Assembly (NCBI GenBank): GCA_024362935.1
Contig: JANCRA010000009.1
Location: forward strand, 31,095,166 to 31,159,165
Source of the DNA: Setophaga petechia
Lineage: Eukaryota > Chordata > Aves > Passeriformes > Parulidae
DNA length: 64,000 nt
Direction of reading: 5' to 3'
Positions 9,301 through 21,550 of the stretch are shown one piece after another. The first letter of the stretch is position 1. Every line of letters starts with the position of its first letter. The position numbers were made by a program, and so were the translations under genes. The notes under the pieces are model-generated. The model worked only from the letters and a program-made list of their open reading frames with translations. It was not told the DNA's origin and ran no database searches.

Positions 9301-12300
9301 ATGTCTCGCAAGGAGAAACTTTGCCTGCTGAGAAAACATCTCCCATGGTGTTTTAGAAGGGTACAAGAAGGTCTGCAGAGTGTTTTGCAAGAAGTAAAAG
9401 AAAGTTGTCCAAAACCCCTTCGATTCGAATTGTACTGGGAAAGGAAAATGCAGGAGAGTGGAAAGGTACTGTTTTCTCTCAGTTTGCAAGCTGCTTACAA
9501 AATGCCAGTGTTGTGCAGCCTTTAGCTTTGCAGCGTCCTGTAGCAAGTGCCTCTAGTTACCTACATCTAAGCATATTCCTTTTTAACAATGTCTCGCAAG
9601 GAGAAACTCTGCCTGTTGAGAAAACATCTCCCATGGTGTTTTAGAAGGTACAAGAAGGTCTGCAGAGTGTTTTGAAGAAGTAAAAGAAAGTTGTCCAAAA
9701 CCCCTAAAATTCGAATTGTACTGGGAAAGGAAAATGCAGGAGAGTGGAAAGGTACTGTTTTCTATCAGTTTGCAAACTGTGCCACAATGCCAGTGTTGTG
9801 CAGCCTTTAGCTTTGCAGTACACTGTAGGAATTGCCTCTAGTCACCTACATCTAAGCAAATAGTTTTTTCACTGTATCTCCAAAGGAGAAACTTTGCCTG
9901 TTGAGAAAACAGCTCCCATGGTTTTTAAAAGGGTACAAGAAGGTCTGCAGAGTGTTTTGCAAGAAGTACAAGAAAGTTGTCCAAAACCCCGAAAATTCGA
10001 ATTGTACTGGGAAAGGAAAATGCAGGAGAGTGGAAAGGTACTGTTTTCTCTCAGTTTGCAAGCTGCTTACAAAATGCCAGTGTTGTGCAGCCTTTAGCTT
10101 TGCAGCGTCCCGTAGCAAGTGTCTCTAGTCACCTACATCTAAGCATATTCCTTTTTCACAATGTCTCGCAAGGAGAAACTCTGCCTGCTGAGAAAACATC
10201 TCCCATGGTGTTTTAGAAGGTACAAGAAAGCCTGCAGAGTGTTTTGCAAGAAGTAAAAGAAAGTGATCCAAAACCCCTAAAATTCGAATTGTACTGGGAA
10301 AGGAAAATGCAGGAGAGTGGAAAGGTACTGTTTTCTATCAGTTTGCAAACTGTGCCACAATGCCAGTGTTGTGCAGCCTTTAGCTTTGCAGCGTCCTGTA
10401 GCAAGTGCCTCTAGTCACCTACATCTAAGCATATTCCTTTTTCACAATGTCTCGCAAGGAGAAACTCTGCCTGCTGAGAAAACATCTCCCATGGTGTTTT
10501 AGAAGGTACAAGAAGGCCTGCAGAGTTTTTTGCAAGAAGTAAAAGAAAGTGATCCAAAACCCCAAAAATTCGAATTGTACTGGGAAAGGAAAATGCAGGA
10601 GAGTGGAAAGGTACTGTTTTCTATCAGTTTGCAAACTGTGCCACAATGCCAGTGTTGTGCAGCCTTTAGCTTTGCAGCGTCTTGTAGCTAGTGCCTCTAG
10701 TCACCTACATCTAAGCAAATACCTTTTTCACTGTATCTCCAAAGGAGAAACTTTGCCTGTTGAGAAAACAGCTCCCATGGTTTTTAAAAGGGTACAAGAA
10801 GGTCTGCAGAGTGTTTTGCAAGAAGTACAAGAAAGTTGTCCAAAACCCCGAAAATTCGAATTGTACTGGGAAAGGAAAATGCAGGAGAGTGGAAAGGTAC
10901 TGTTTTCTCTCAGTTTGCAAGCTGCTTACAAAATGCCAGTGTTGTGCAGCCTTTAGCTTTGCAGCGTCCCGTAGCAAGTGTCTCTAGTCACCTACATCTA
11001 AGCATATTCCTTTTTCACAATGTCTCGCAAGGAGAAACTCTGCCTGCTGAGAAAACATCTCCCATGGTGTTTTAGAAGGTACAAGAAAGCCTGCAGAGTG
11101 TTTTGCAAGAAGTAAAAGAAAGTGATCCAAAACCCCTAAAATTCGAATTGTACTGGGAAAGGAAAATGCAGGAGAGTGGAAAGGTACTGTTTTCTATCAG
11201 TTTGCAAACTGTGCCACAATGCCAGTGTTGTGCAGCCTTTAGCTTTGCAGCGTCTTGTAGCTAGTGCCTCTAGTCACCTACATCTAAGCAAATAGTTTTT
11301 TCACTGTATCTCCTAAGGAGAAACTTTGCCTGTTGAGAAAACAGCTCCCATGGTTTTTAAAAGGGTACAAGAAGGTCTGCAGAGTGTTTTGCAAGAAGTA
11401 CAAGAAAGTTGTCCAAAACCCCGAAAATTCGAATTGTACTGGAAAAGGAAAATGCAGGAGAGTGGAAAGGTACTGTTTTCTATCAGTTTGCAAGCTGCTT
11501 ACAAAATGCCTGTGTTGTGCAGCCTTTAGCTTTGCAGCGTCCTGTAGCAAGTGCCTCTAGTCACCTACATCTAAGCAAATTCCTTTTTCAAAATGTCTCG
11601 CAAGGAGAAACTTTGCCTGCTGAAAAAACATCTCCCATGGTGTTTTAGAAGGGTACAAGAAGGTCTGCAGAGTGTTTTGCAAGAAGTAAAAGAAAGTTGT
11701 CCAAAACCCCTTCGATTCGAATTGTACTGGGAAAGGAAAATGCAGGAGAGTGGAAAGGTACTGTTTTCTCTCAGTTTGCAAGCTGCTTACAAAATGCCAG
11801 TGTTGTGCAGCCTTTAGCTTTGCAGCGTCCTGTAGCAAGTGCCTCTAGTTACCTACATCTAAGCATATTCCTTTTTAACAATGTCTCGCAAGGAGAAACT
11901 CTGCCTGTTGAGAAAACATCTCCCATGGTGTTTTAGAGGGTACAAGAAGGTCTGCAGAGTGTTTCGCAAAAAGTAAAAGAAAGTTGTCCAAAACCCCTAA
12001 AATTCGAATTGTACTGGGAAAGGAAAATGCAGGAGAGTGGAAAGGTACTGTTTTCTATCAGTTTGCAAACTGTGCCACAATGCCAGTGTTGTGCAGCCTT
12101 TAGCTTTGCAGCGTCTTGTAGCTAGTGCCTCTAGTCACCTACATCTAAGCAAATACCTTTTTCACTGTATCTCCAAAGGAGAAACTTTGCCTGTTGAGAA
12201 AACAGCTCCCATGGTTTTTAAAAGGGTACAAGAAGGTCTGCAGAGTGTTTTGCAAGAAGTACAAGAAAGTTGTCCAAAACCCCGAAAATTCGAATTGTAC

Positions 12301-13005
12301 TGGGAAAGGAAAATGCAGGAGAGTGGAAAGGTACTGTTTTCTCTCAGTTTGCAAGCTGCTTACAAAATGCCAGTGTTGTGCAGCCTTTAGCTTTGCAGCG
12401 TCCCGTAGCAAGTGTCTCTAGTCACCTACATCTAAGCATATTCCTTTTTCACAATGTCTCGCAAGGAGAAACTCTGCCTGCTGAGAAAACATCTCCCATG
12501 GTGTTTTAGAAGGTACAAGAAAGCCTGCAGAGTGTTTTGCAAGAAGTAAAAGAAAGTGATCCAAAACCCCTAAAATTCGAATTGTACTGGGAAAGGAAAA
12601 TGCAGGAGAGTGGAAAGGTACTGTTTTCTATCAGTTTGCAAACTGTGCCACAATGCCAGTGTTGTGCAGCCTTTAGCTTTGCAGCGTCCTGTAGCAAGTG
12701 CCTCTAGTCACCTACATCTAAGCATATTCCTTTTTCACAATGTCTCGCAAGGAGAAACTCTGCCTGCTGAGAAAACATCTCCCATGGTGTTTTAGAAGGT
12801 ACAAGAAAGCCTGCAGAGTGTTTTGCAAGAAGTAAAAGAAAGTGATCCAAAACCCCTAAAATTCGAATTGTACTGGGAAAGGAAAATGCAGGAGAGTGGA
12901 AAGGTACTGTTTTCTATCAGTTTGCAAACTGTGCCACAATGCCAGTGTTGTGCAGCCTTTAGCTTTGCAGCGTCCTGTAGCAAGTGCCTCTAGTCACCTA
13001 CATCT

Positions 13006-16000
13006 AAGCAAATTCCTTTTTAACAATGTCTCGCAAGGAGAAACTCTGCCTGCGGAGAAAACATCTCCCATGGTGTTTTAGAAGGTACAAGAAGGTCTGC
13101 AGAGTGTTTTGCAAGAAGTAAAAGAAAGTTGTCCAAAACCCCTTCGATTCGAATTTCACTGGGAAAGGAAAATGCAGGCGAGTGCAGGGGTACTGTTTTC
13201 TCTCAGTTTGCAAACTCTTCCACAATGCAAGTGTTGTGCAGCCATTACCTGAGGTTGGGCTGGCCGATGTTAGAGATGCCCGGCAAGCTTGCCAGCCCGC
13301 TTGCAGTCAGCAGAGACGTGGCCACAGTTCAGCTTCAGCCCGTGGGTGAAGTGAAGGAGAGACTCTCCAGTGTCAGGCACAGTCAGGTCTATTGTGTTCC
13401 CACTGGAACCTGAAAAGTGGAGGGTCCCGAGGGCGGGACCGTAACAGGTTATAAAGAGAGTGGGAGGTATGGGGTGGCAACACTCAGGAACAAATGGGGG
13501 TCCAGGGAAGGGTGTTACAAAAATGATACACATGGAAGGAAAACTAATGGGGAAGAACTTAGGGAGGGGCCCCGGCCCCCTAACCAATCACTCGACCACC
13601 TAGTGAGAGATTTCTAGAAAAAGAGGCAGAAGGGCCGAGTGACTGGCAAGAAGCCGGGGGTGGAGAATGGACAGAATACATTAGTTGTCATGGTAACTAA
13701 GGAGAGGTCAGGCGATTGACACTTAACTGGAGAAAAACTCGGGAGGAAACATAGCCAAAACAACTGAGGGGGAGAAGAACAAACCACAACAATTACCTTT
13801 GCAGTGCACTGTAGCATAGGCCTCTAGTCACCTACATCTAAGCAAATACCTTTTTCACTGTATCTCCAAAGGAGAATCTTTCCCTGTTGAGAAAACAGCT
13901 CCCATGGTTTTTAAAAGGGTACAAGAAGGTCTGCAGAGTGTTTCGCAAAAAGTAAAAGAAAGTTGTCCAAAACCCCTAAAATTCGAATTGTACTGGGAAA
14001 GGAAAATGCAGGAGAGTGGAAAGGTACTGTTTTCTATCAGTTTGCAAACTGTGCCACAATGCCAGTGTTGTGCAGCCTTTAGCTTTGCAGCGTCTTGTAG
14101 CTAGTGCCTCTAGTCACCTACATCTAAGCAAATACCTTTTTCACTGTATCTCCAAAGGAGAAACTTTGCCTGTTGAGAAAACAGCTCCCATGGTTTTTAA
14201 AAGGGTACAAGAAGGTCTGCAGAGTGTTTTGCAAGAAGTACAAGAAAGTTGTCCAAAACCCCGAAAATTCGAATTGTACTGGGAAAGGAAAATGCAGGAG
14301 AGTGGAAAGGTACTGTTTTCTCTCAGTTTGCAAGCTGCTTACAAAATGCCAGTGTTGTGCAGCCTTTAGCTTTGCAGCGTCCCGTAGCAAGTGTCTCTAG
14401 TCACCTACATCTAAGCATATTCCTTTTTCACAATGTCTCGCAAGGAGAAACTCTGCCTGCTGAGAAAACATCTCCCATGGTGTTTTAGAAGGTACAAGAA
14501 AGCCTGCAGAGTGTTTTGCAAGAAGTAAAAGAAAGTGATCCAAAACCCCTAAAATTCGAATTGTACTGGGAAAGGAAAATGCAGGAGAGTGGAAAGGTAC
14601 TGTTTTCTATCAGTTTGCAAACTGTGCCACAATGCCAGTGTTGTGCAGCCTTTAGCTTTGCAGCGTCTTGTAGCTAGTGCCTCTAGTCACCTACATCTAA
14701 GCAAATAGTTTTTTCACTGTATCTCCTAAGGAGAAACTTTGCCTGTTGAGAAAACAGCTCCCATGGTTTTTAAAAGGGTACAAGAAGGTCTGCAGAGTGT
14801 TTTGCAAGAAGTACAAGAAAGTTGTCCAAAACCCCGAAAATTCGAATTGTACTGGAAAAGGAAAATGCAGGAGAGTGGAAAGGTACTGTTTTCTATCAGT
14901 TTGCAAGCTGCTTACAAAATGCCTGTGTTGTGCAGCCTTTAGCTTTGCAGCGTCCTGTAGCAAGTGCCTCTAGTCACCTACATCTAAGCAAATTCCTTTT
15001 TCAAAATGTCTCGCAAGGAGAAACTTTGCCTGCTGAAAAAACATCTCCCATGGTGTTTTAGAAGGGTACAAGAAGGTCTGCAGAGTGTTTTGCAAGAAGT
15101 AAAAGAAAGTTGTCCAAAACCCCTTCGATTCGAATTGTACTGGGAAAGGAAAATGCAGGAGAGTGGAAAGGTACTGTTTTCTCTCAGTTTGCAAGCTGCT
15201 TACAAAATGCCAGTGTTGTGCAGCCTTTAGCTTTGCAGCGTCCTGTAGCAAGTGCCTCTAGTTACCTACATCTAAGCATATTCCTTTTTAACAATGTCTC
15301 GCAAGGAGAAACTCTGCCTGTTGAGAAAACATCTCCCATGGTGTTTTAGAGGGTACAAGAAGGTCTGCAGAGTGTTTCGCAAAAAGTAAAAGAAAGTTGT
15401 CCAAAACCCCTAAAATTCGAATTGTACTGGGAAAGGAAAATGCAGGAGAGTGGAAAGGTACTGTTTTCTATCAGTTTGCAAACTGTGCCACAATGCCAGT
15501 GTTGTGCAGCCTTTAGCTTTGCAGCGTCTTGTAGCTAGTGCCTCTAGTCACCTACATCTAAGCAAATACCTTTTTCACTGTATCTCCAAAGGAGAAACTT
15601 TGCCTGTTGAGAAAACAGCTCCCATGGTTTTTAAAAGGGTACAAGAAGGTCTGCAGAGTGTTTTGCAAGAAGTACAAGAAAGTTGTCCAAAACCCCGAAA
15701 ATTCGAATTGTACTGGGAAAGGAAAATGCAGGAGAGTGGAAAGGTACTGTTTTCTCTCAGTTTGCAAGCTGCTTACAAAATGCCAGTGTTGTGCAGCCTT
15801 TAGCTTTGCAGCGTCCCGTAGCAAGTGTCTCTAGTCACCTACATCTAAGCATATTCCTTTTTCACAATGTCTCGCAAGGAGAAACTCTGCCTGCTGAGAA
15901 AACATCTCCCATGGTGTTTTAGAAGGTACAAGAAAGCCTGCAGAGTGTTTTGCAAGAAGTAAAAGAAAGTGATCCAAAACCCCTAAAATTCGAATTGTAC

Positions 16001-16418
16001 TGGGAAAGGAAAATGCAGGAGAGTGGAAAGGTACTGTTTTCTATCAGTTTGCAAACTGTGCCACAATGCCAGTGTTGTGCAGCCTTTAGCTTTGCAGCGT
16101 CCTGTAGCAAGTGCCTCTAGTCACCTACATCTAAGCATATTCCTTTTTCACAATGTCTCGCAAGGAGAAACTCTGCCTGCTGAGAAAACATCTCCCATGG
16201 TGTTTTAGAAGGTACAAGAAAGCCTGCAGAGTGTTTTGCAAGAAGTAAAAGAAAGTGATCCAAAACCCCTAAAATTCGAATTGTACTGGGAAAGGAAAAT
16301 GCAGGAGAGTGGAAAGGTACTGTTTTCTATCAGTTTGCAAACTGTGCCACAATGCCAGTGTTGTGCAGCCTTTAGCTTTGCAGCGTCCTGTAGCAAGTGC
16401 CTCTAGTCACCTACATCT
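13006..16418. repeat. LTR-anchored block II (10 monomers plus LTR, 3413 bp)
   Basis: The order is G+LTR, H, F, A, B, C, D', F, A, A. Block IV has the same order and exactly the same length, so this is the basic LTR-containing HOR unit. 3413 bp equals ten monomers of 286.5 bp plus 548 bp. Confidence 0.92.
13250..13791 (-). mobile_element. Solo LTR, copy 2
   Basis: It has the same 542-bp element with ATTACC at 13244-13249 and 13792-13797. All frames across it read the same as in copy 1, so the two are near-identical. The flanking G and H monomers are also the same, so this is a satellite-borne copy and not a new integration. Confidence 0.85.
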
Positions 16419-19400
16419 AAGCAAATTCCTTTTTAACAATGTCTCGCAAGGAGAAACTCTGCCTGCGGAGAAAACATCTCCCATGGTGTTTTAGAAGGTA
16501 CAAGAAGGTCTGCAGAGTGTTTTGCAAGAAGTAAAAGAAAGTTGTCCAAAACCCCTTCGATTCGAATTTCACTGGGAAAGGAAAATGCAGGCGAGTGCAG
16601 GGGTACTGTTTTCTCTCAGTTTGCAAACTCTTCCACAATGCAAGTGTTGTGCAGCCATTACCTGAGGTTGGGCTGGCCGATGTTAGAGATGCCCGGCAAG
16701 CTTGCCAGCCCGCTTGCAGTCAGCAGAGACGTGGCCACAGTTCAGCTTCAGCCCGTGGGTGAAGTGAAGGAGAGACTCTCCAGTGTCAGGCACAGTCAGG
16801 TCTATTGTGTTCCCACTGGAACCTGAAAAGTGGAGGGTCCCGAGGGCGGGACCGTAACAGGTTATAAAGAGAGTGGGAGGTATGGGGTGGCAACACTCAG
16901 GAACAAATGGGGGTCCAGGGAAGGGTGTTACAAAAATGATACACATGGAAGGAAAACTAATGGGGAAGAACTTAGGGAGGGGCCCCGGCCCCCTAACCAA
17001 TCACTCGACCACCTAGTGAGAGATTTCTAGAAAAAGAGGCAGAAGGGCCGAGTGACTGGCAAGAAGCCGGGGGTGGAGAATGGACAGAATACATTAGTTG
17101 TCATGGTAACTAAGGAGAGGTCAGGCGATTGACACTTAACTGGAGAAAAACTCGGGAGGAAACATAGCCAAAACAACTGAGGGGGAGAAGAACAAACCAC
17201 AACAATTACCTTTGCAGTGCACTGTAGCATAGGCCTCTAGTCACCTACATCTAAGCAAATACCTTTTTCACTGTATCTCCAAAGGAGAATCTTTCCCTGT
17301 TGAGAAAACAGCTCCCATGGTTTTTAAAAGGGTACAAGAAGGTCTGCAGAGTGTTTCGCAAAAAGTAAAAGAAAGTTGTCCAAAACCCCTAAAATTCGAA
17401 TTGTACTGGGAAAGGAAAATGCAGGAGAGTGGAAAGGTACTGTTTTCTATCAGTTTGCAAACTGTGCCACAATGCCAGTGTTGTGCAGCCTTTAGCTTTG
17501 CAGCGTCTTGTAGCTAGTGCCTCTAGTCACCTACATCTAAGCAAATACCTTTTTCACTGTATCTCCAAAGGAGAAACTTTGCCTGTTGAGAAAACAGCTC
17601 CCATGGTTTTTAAAAGGGTACAAGAAGGTCTGCAGAGTGTTTTGCAAGAAGTACAAGAAAGTTGTCCAAAACCCCGAAAATTCGAATTGTACTGGGAAAG
17701 GAAAATGCAGGAGAGTGGAAAGGTACTGTTTTCTCTCAGTTTGCAAGCTGCTTACAAAATGCCAGTGTTGTGCAGCCTTTAGCTTTGCAGCGTCCTGTAG
17801 CAAGTGCCTCTAGTTACCTACATCTAAGCATATTCCTTTTTAACAATGTCTCGCAAGGAGAAACTCTGCCTGTTGAGAAAACATCTCCCATGGTGTTTTA
17901 GAGGGTACAAGAAGGTCTGCAGAGTCTTTCGCAAAAAGTAAAAGAAAGTTGTCCAAAACCCCTAAAATTCGAATTGTACTGGGAAAGGAAAATGCAGGAG
18001 AGTGGAAAGGTACTGTTTTCTATCAGTTTGCAAACTGTGCCACAATGCCAGTGTTGTGCAGCCTTTAGCTTTGCAGCGTCTTGTAGCTAGTGCCTCTAGT
18101 CACCTACATCTAAGCAAATACCTTTTTCACTGTATCTCCAAAGGAGAAACTTTGCCTGTTGAGAAAACAGCTCCCATGGTTTTTAAAAGGGTACAAGAAG
18201 GTCTGCAGAGTGTTTTGCAAGAAGTACAAGAAAGTTGTCCAAAACCCCGAAAATTCGAATTGTACTGGGAAAGGAAAATGCAGGAGAGTGGAAAGGTACT
18301 GTTTTCTCTTTTAGTTTGCAAGCTGCTTACAAAATGCCAGTGTTGTGCAGCCTTTAGCTTTGCAGCGTCCCGTAGCAAGTGTCTCTAGTCACCTACATCT
18401 AAGCATATTCCTTTTTCACAATGTCTCGCAAGGAGAAACTCTGCCTGCTGAGAAAACATCTCCCATGGTGTTTTAGAAGGTACAAGAAAGCCTGCAGAGT
18501 GTTTTGCAAGAAGTAAAAGAAAGTGATCCAAAACCCCTAAAATTCGAATTGTACTGGGAAAGGAAAATGCAGGAGAGTGGAAAGGTACTGTTTTCTATCA
18601 GTTTGCAAACTGTGCCACAATGCCAGTGTTGTGCAGCCTTTAGCTTTGCAGCGTCCTGTAGCAAGTGCCTCTAGTCACCTACATCTAAGCATATTCCTTT
18701 TTCACAATGTCTCGCAAGGAGAAACTCTGCCTGCTGAGAAAACATCTCCCATGGTGTTTTAGAAGGTACAAGAAAGCCTGCAGAGTGTTTTGCAAGAAGT
18801 AAAAGAAAGTTGTCCAAAACCCCTAAAATTCGAATTGTACTGGGAAAGGAAAATGCAGGAGAGTGGAAAGGTACTGTTTTCTATCAGTTTGCAAACTGTG
18901 CCACAATGCCAGTGTTGTGCAGCCTTTAGCTTTGCAGCGTCCTGTAGCAAGTGCCTCTAGTCACCTACATCTAAGCAAATAGTTTTTTCACTGTATCTCC
19001 TAAGGAGAAACTTTGCCTGTTGAGAAAACAGCTCCCATGGTTTTTAAAAGGGTACAAGAAGGTCTGCAGAGTGTTTTGCAAGAAGTAAAAGAAAGTTGTC
19101 CAAAACCCCGAAAATTCGAATTGTACTGGGAAAGGAAAATGCAGGAGAGTGGAAAGGTACTGTTTTCTCTCAGTTTGCAAGCTGCTTACAAAATGCCTGT
19201 GTTGTGCAGCCTTTAGCTTTGCAGCGTCCTGTAGCAAGAGCCTCTAGTCACCTACATCTAAGCAAATTCCTTTTTCACAATGTCTCGCAAGGAGAAACTT
19301 TGCCTGCTGAGAAAACATCTCCCATGGTGTTTTAGAAGGGTACAAGAAGGTCTGCAGAGTGTTTTGCAAGAAGTAAAAGAAAGTTGTCCAAAACCCCTTC

Positions 19401-21550
19401 GATTCGAATTGTACTGGGAAAGGAAAATGCAGGAGAGTGGAAAGGTACTGTTTTCTCTCAGTTTGCAAGCTGCTTACAAAATGCCAGTGTTGTGCAGCCT
19501 TTAGCTTTGCAGCGTCCTGTAGCAAGTGCCTCTAGTTACCTACATCTAAGCATATTCCTTTTTAACAATGTCTCGCAAGGAGAAACTCTGCCTGTTGAGA
19601 AAACATCTCCCATGGTGTTTTAGAAGGTACAAGAAGGTCTGCAGAGTGTTTTGAAGAAGTAAAAGAAAGTTGTCCAAAACCCCTAAAATTCGAATTGTAC
19701 TGGGAAAGGAAAATGCAGGAGAGTGGAAAGGTACTGTTTTCTATCAGTTTGCAAACTGTGCCACAATGCCAGTGTTGTGCAGCCTTTAGCTTTGCAGTAC
19801 ACTGTAGGAATTGCCTCTAGTCACCTACATCTAAGCAAATAGTTTTTTCACTGTATCTCCAAAGGAGAAACTTTGCCTGTTGAGAAAACAGCTCCCATGG
19901 TTTTTATAAGGGTACAAGAAGGTCTGCAGAGTGTTTTGCAAGAAGTACAAGAAAGTTGTCCAAAACCCCGAAAATTCGAATTGTACTGGGAAAGGAAAAT
20001 GCAGGAGAGTGGAAAGGTACTGTTTTCTCTCAGTTTGCAAGCTGCTTACAAAATGCCAGTGTTGTGCAGCCTTTAGCTTTGCAGCGTCCCGTAGCAAGTG
20101 TCTCTAGTCACCTACATCTAAGCATATTCCTTTTTCACAATGTCTCGCAAGGAGAAACTCTGCCTGCTGAGAAAACATCTCCCATGGTGTTTTAGAAGGT
20201 ACAAGAAAGCCTGCAGAGTGTTTTGCAAGAAGTAAAAGAAAGTGATCCAAAACCCCTAAAATTCGAATTGTACTGGGAAAGGAAAATGCAGGAGAGTGGA
20301 AAGGTACTGTTTTCTATCAGTTTGCAAACTGTGCCACAATGCCAGTGTTGTGCAGCCTTTAGCTTTGCAGCGTCCTGTAGCAAGTGCCTCTAGTCACCTA
20401 CATCTAAGCATATTCCTTTTTCACAATGTCTCGCAAGGAGAAACTCTGCCTGCTGAGAAAACATCTCCCATGGTGTTTTAGAAGGTACAAGAAGGCCTGC
20501 AGAGTTTTTTGCAAGAAGTAAAAGAAAGTGATCCAAAACCCCAAAAATTCGAATTGTACTGGGAAAGGAAAATGCAGGAGAGTGGAAAGGTACTGTTTTC
20601 TATCAGTTTGCAAACTGTGCCACAATGCCAGTGTTGTGCAGCCTTTAGCTTTGCAGCGTCTTGTAGCTAGTGCCTCTAGTCACCTACATCTAAGCAAATA
20701 CCTTTTTCACTGTATCTCCAAAGGAGAAACTTTGCCTGTTGAGAAAACAGCTCCCATGGTTTTTAAAAGGGTACAAGAAGGTCTGCAGAGTGTTTTGCAA
20801 GAAGTACAAGAAAGTTGTCCAAAACCCCGAAAATTCGAATTGTACTGGGAAAGGAAAATGCAGGAGAGTGGAAAGGTACTGTTTTCTCTCAGTTTGCAAG
20901 CTGCTTACAAAATGCCAGTGTTGTGCAGCCTTTAGCTTTGCAGCGTCCCGTAGCAAGTGTCTCTAGTCACCTACATCTAAGCATATTCCTTTTTCACAAT
21001 GTCTCGCAAGGAGAAACTCTGCCTGCTGAGAAAACATCTCCCATGGTGTTTTAGAAGGTACAAGAAAGCCTGCAGAGTGTTTTGCAAGAAGTAAAAGAAA
21101 GTGATCCAAAACCCCTAAAATTCGAATTGTACTGGGAAAGGAAAATGCAGGAGAGTGGAAAGGTACTGTTTTCTATCAGTTTGCAAACTGTGCCACAATG
21201 CCAGTGTTGTGCAGCCTTTAGCTTTGCAGCGTCCTGTAGCAAGTGCCTCTAGTCACCTACATCTAAGCATATTCCTTTTTCACAATGTCTCGCAAGGAGA
21301 AACTCTGCCTGCTGAGAAAACATCTCCCATGGTGTTTTAGAAGGTACAAGAAAGCCTGCAGAGTGTTTTGCAAGAAGTAAAAGAAAGTGATCCAAAACCC
21401 CTAAAATTCGAATTGTACTGGGAAAGGAAAATGCAGGAGAGTGGAAAGGTACTGTTTTCTATCAGTTTGCAAACTGTGCCACAATGCCAGTGTTGTGCAG
21501 CCTTTAGCTTTGCAGCGTCCTGTAGCAAGTGCCTCTAGTCACCTACATCT
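16419..21550. repeat. LTR-anchored block III (16 monomers plus LTR, 5132 bp)
   Basis: The order is G+LTR, H, F, D', F(289), A, A, B, C, D, B/F hybrid, A, E, F, A, A. The F monomer at 17539 has a D-lineage tail (CTAGTTACC) and is followed directly by a D' with GTCTTTCGC. Both peculiarities recur in block V at +8545. The B/F hybrid has a private change, TTTTTATAAGGG for TTTTTAAAAGGG, near 19905. Confidence 0.9.
16663..17204 (-). mobile_element. Solo LTR, copy 3
   Basis: Same length, termini, ATTACC flanks (16657-16662, 17205-17210) and monomer context as copy 1. It lies 3413 bp after copy 2. Confidence 0.85.

Larger units (their letters stand above)
5579..13005. repeat. LTR-anchored block I (24 monomers plus LTR, 7427 bp)
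   Basis: The monomer order read from the sequence is G+LTR, H, F, A, B, C, D', F(289), A, A, B, C, D, B/F hybrid, A, E, F, A, B, C, D', F, A, A. The length is 24 monomers plus 548 bp. The stretch from about 8133 to 11100 reappears at 18112 (offset 9979) and again at 26657 (a further 8545). The D' monomer ending near 8130 carries a unique patch (8081-8112: ATTTACC, CAGTACACTGTAGGAATTGCC) that resembles the array-edge monomer. Confidence 0.88.
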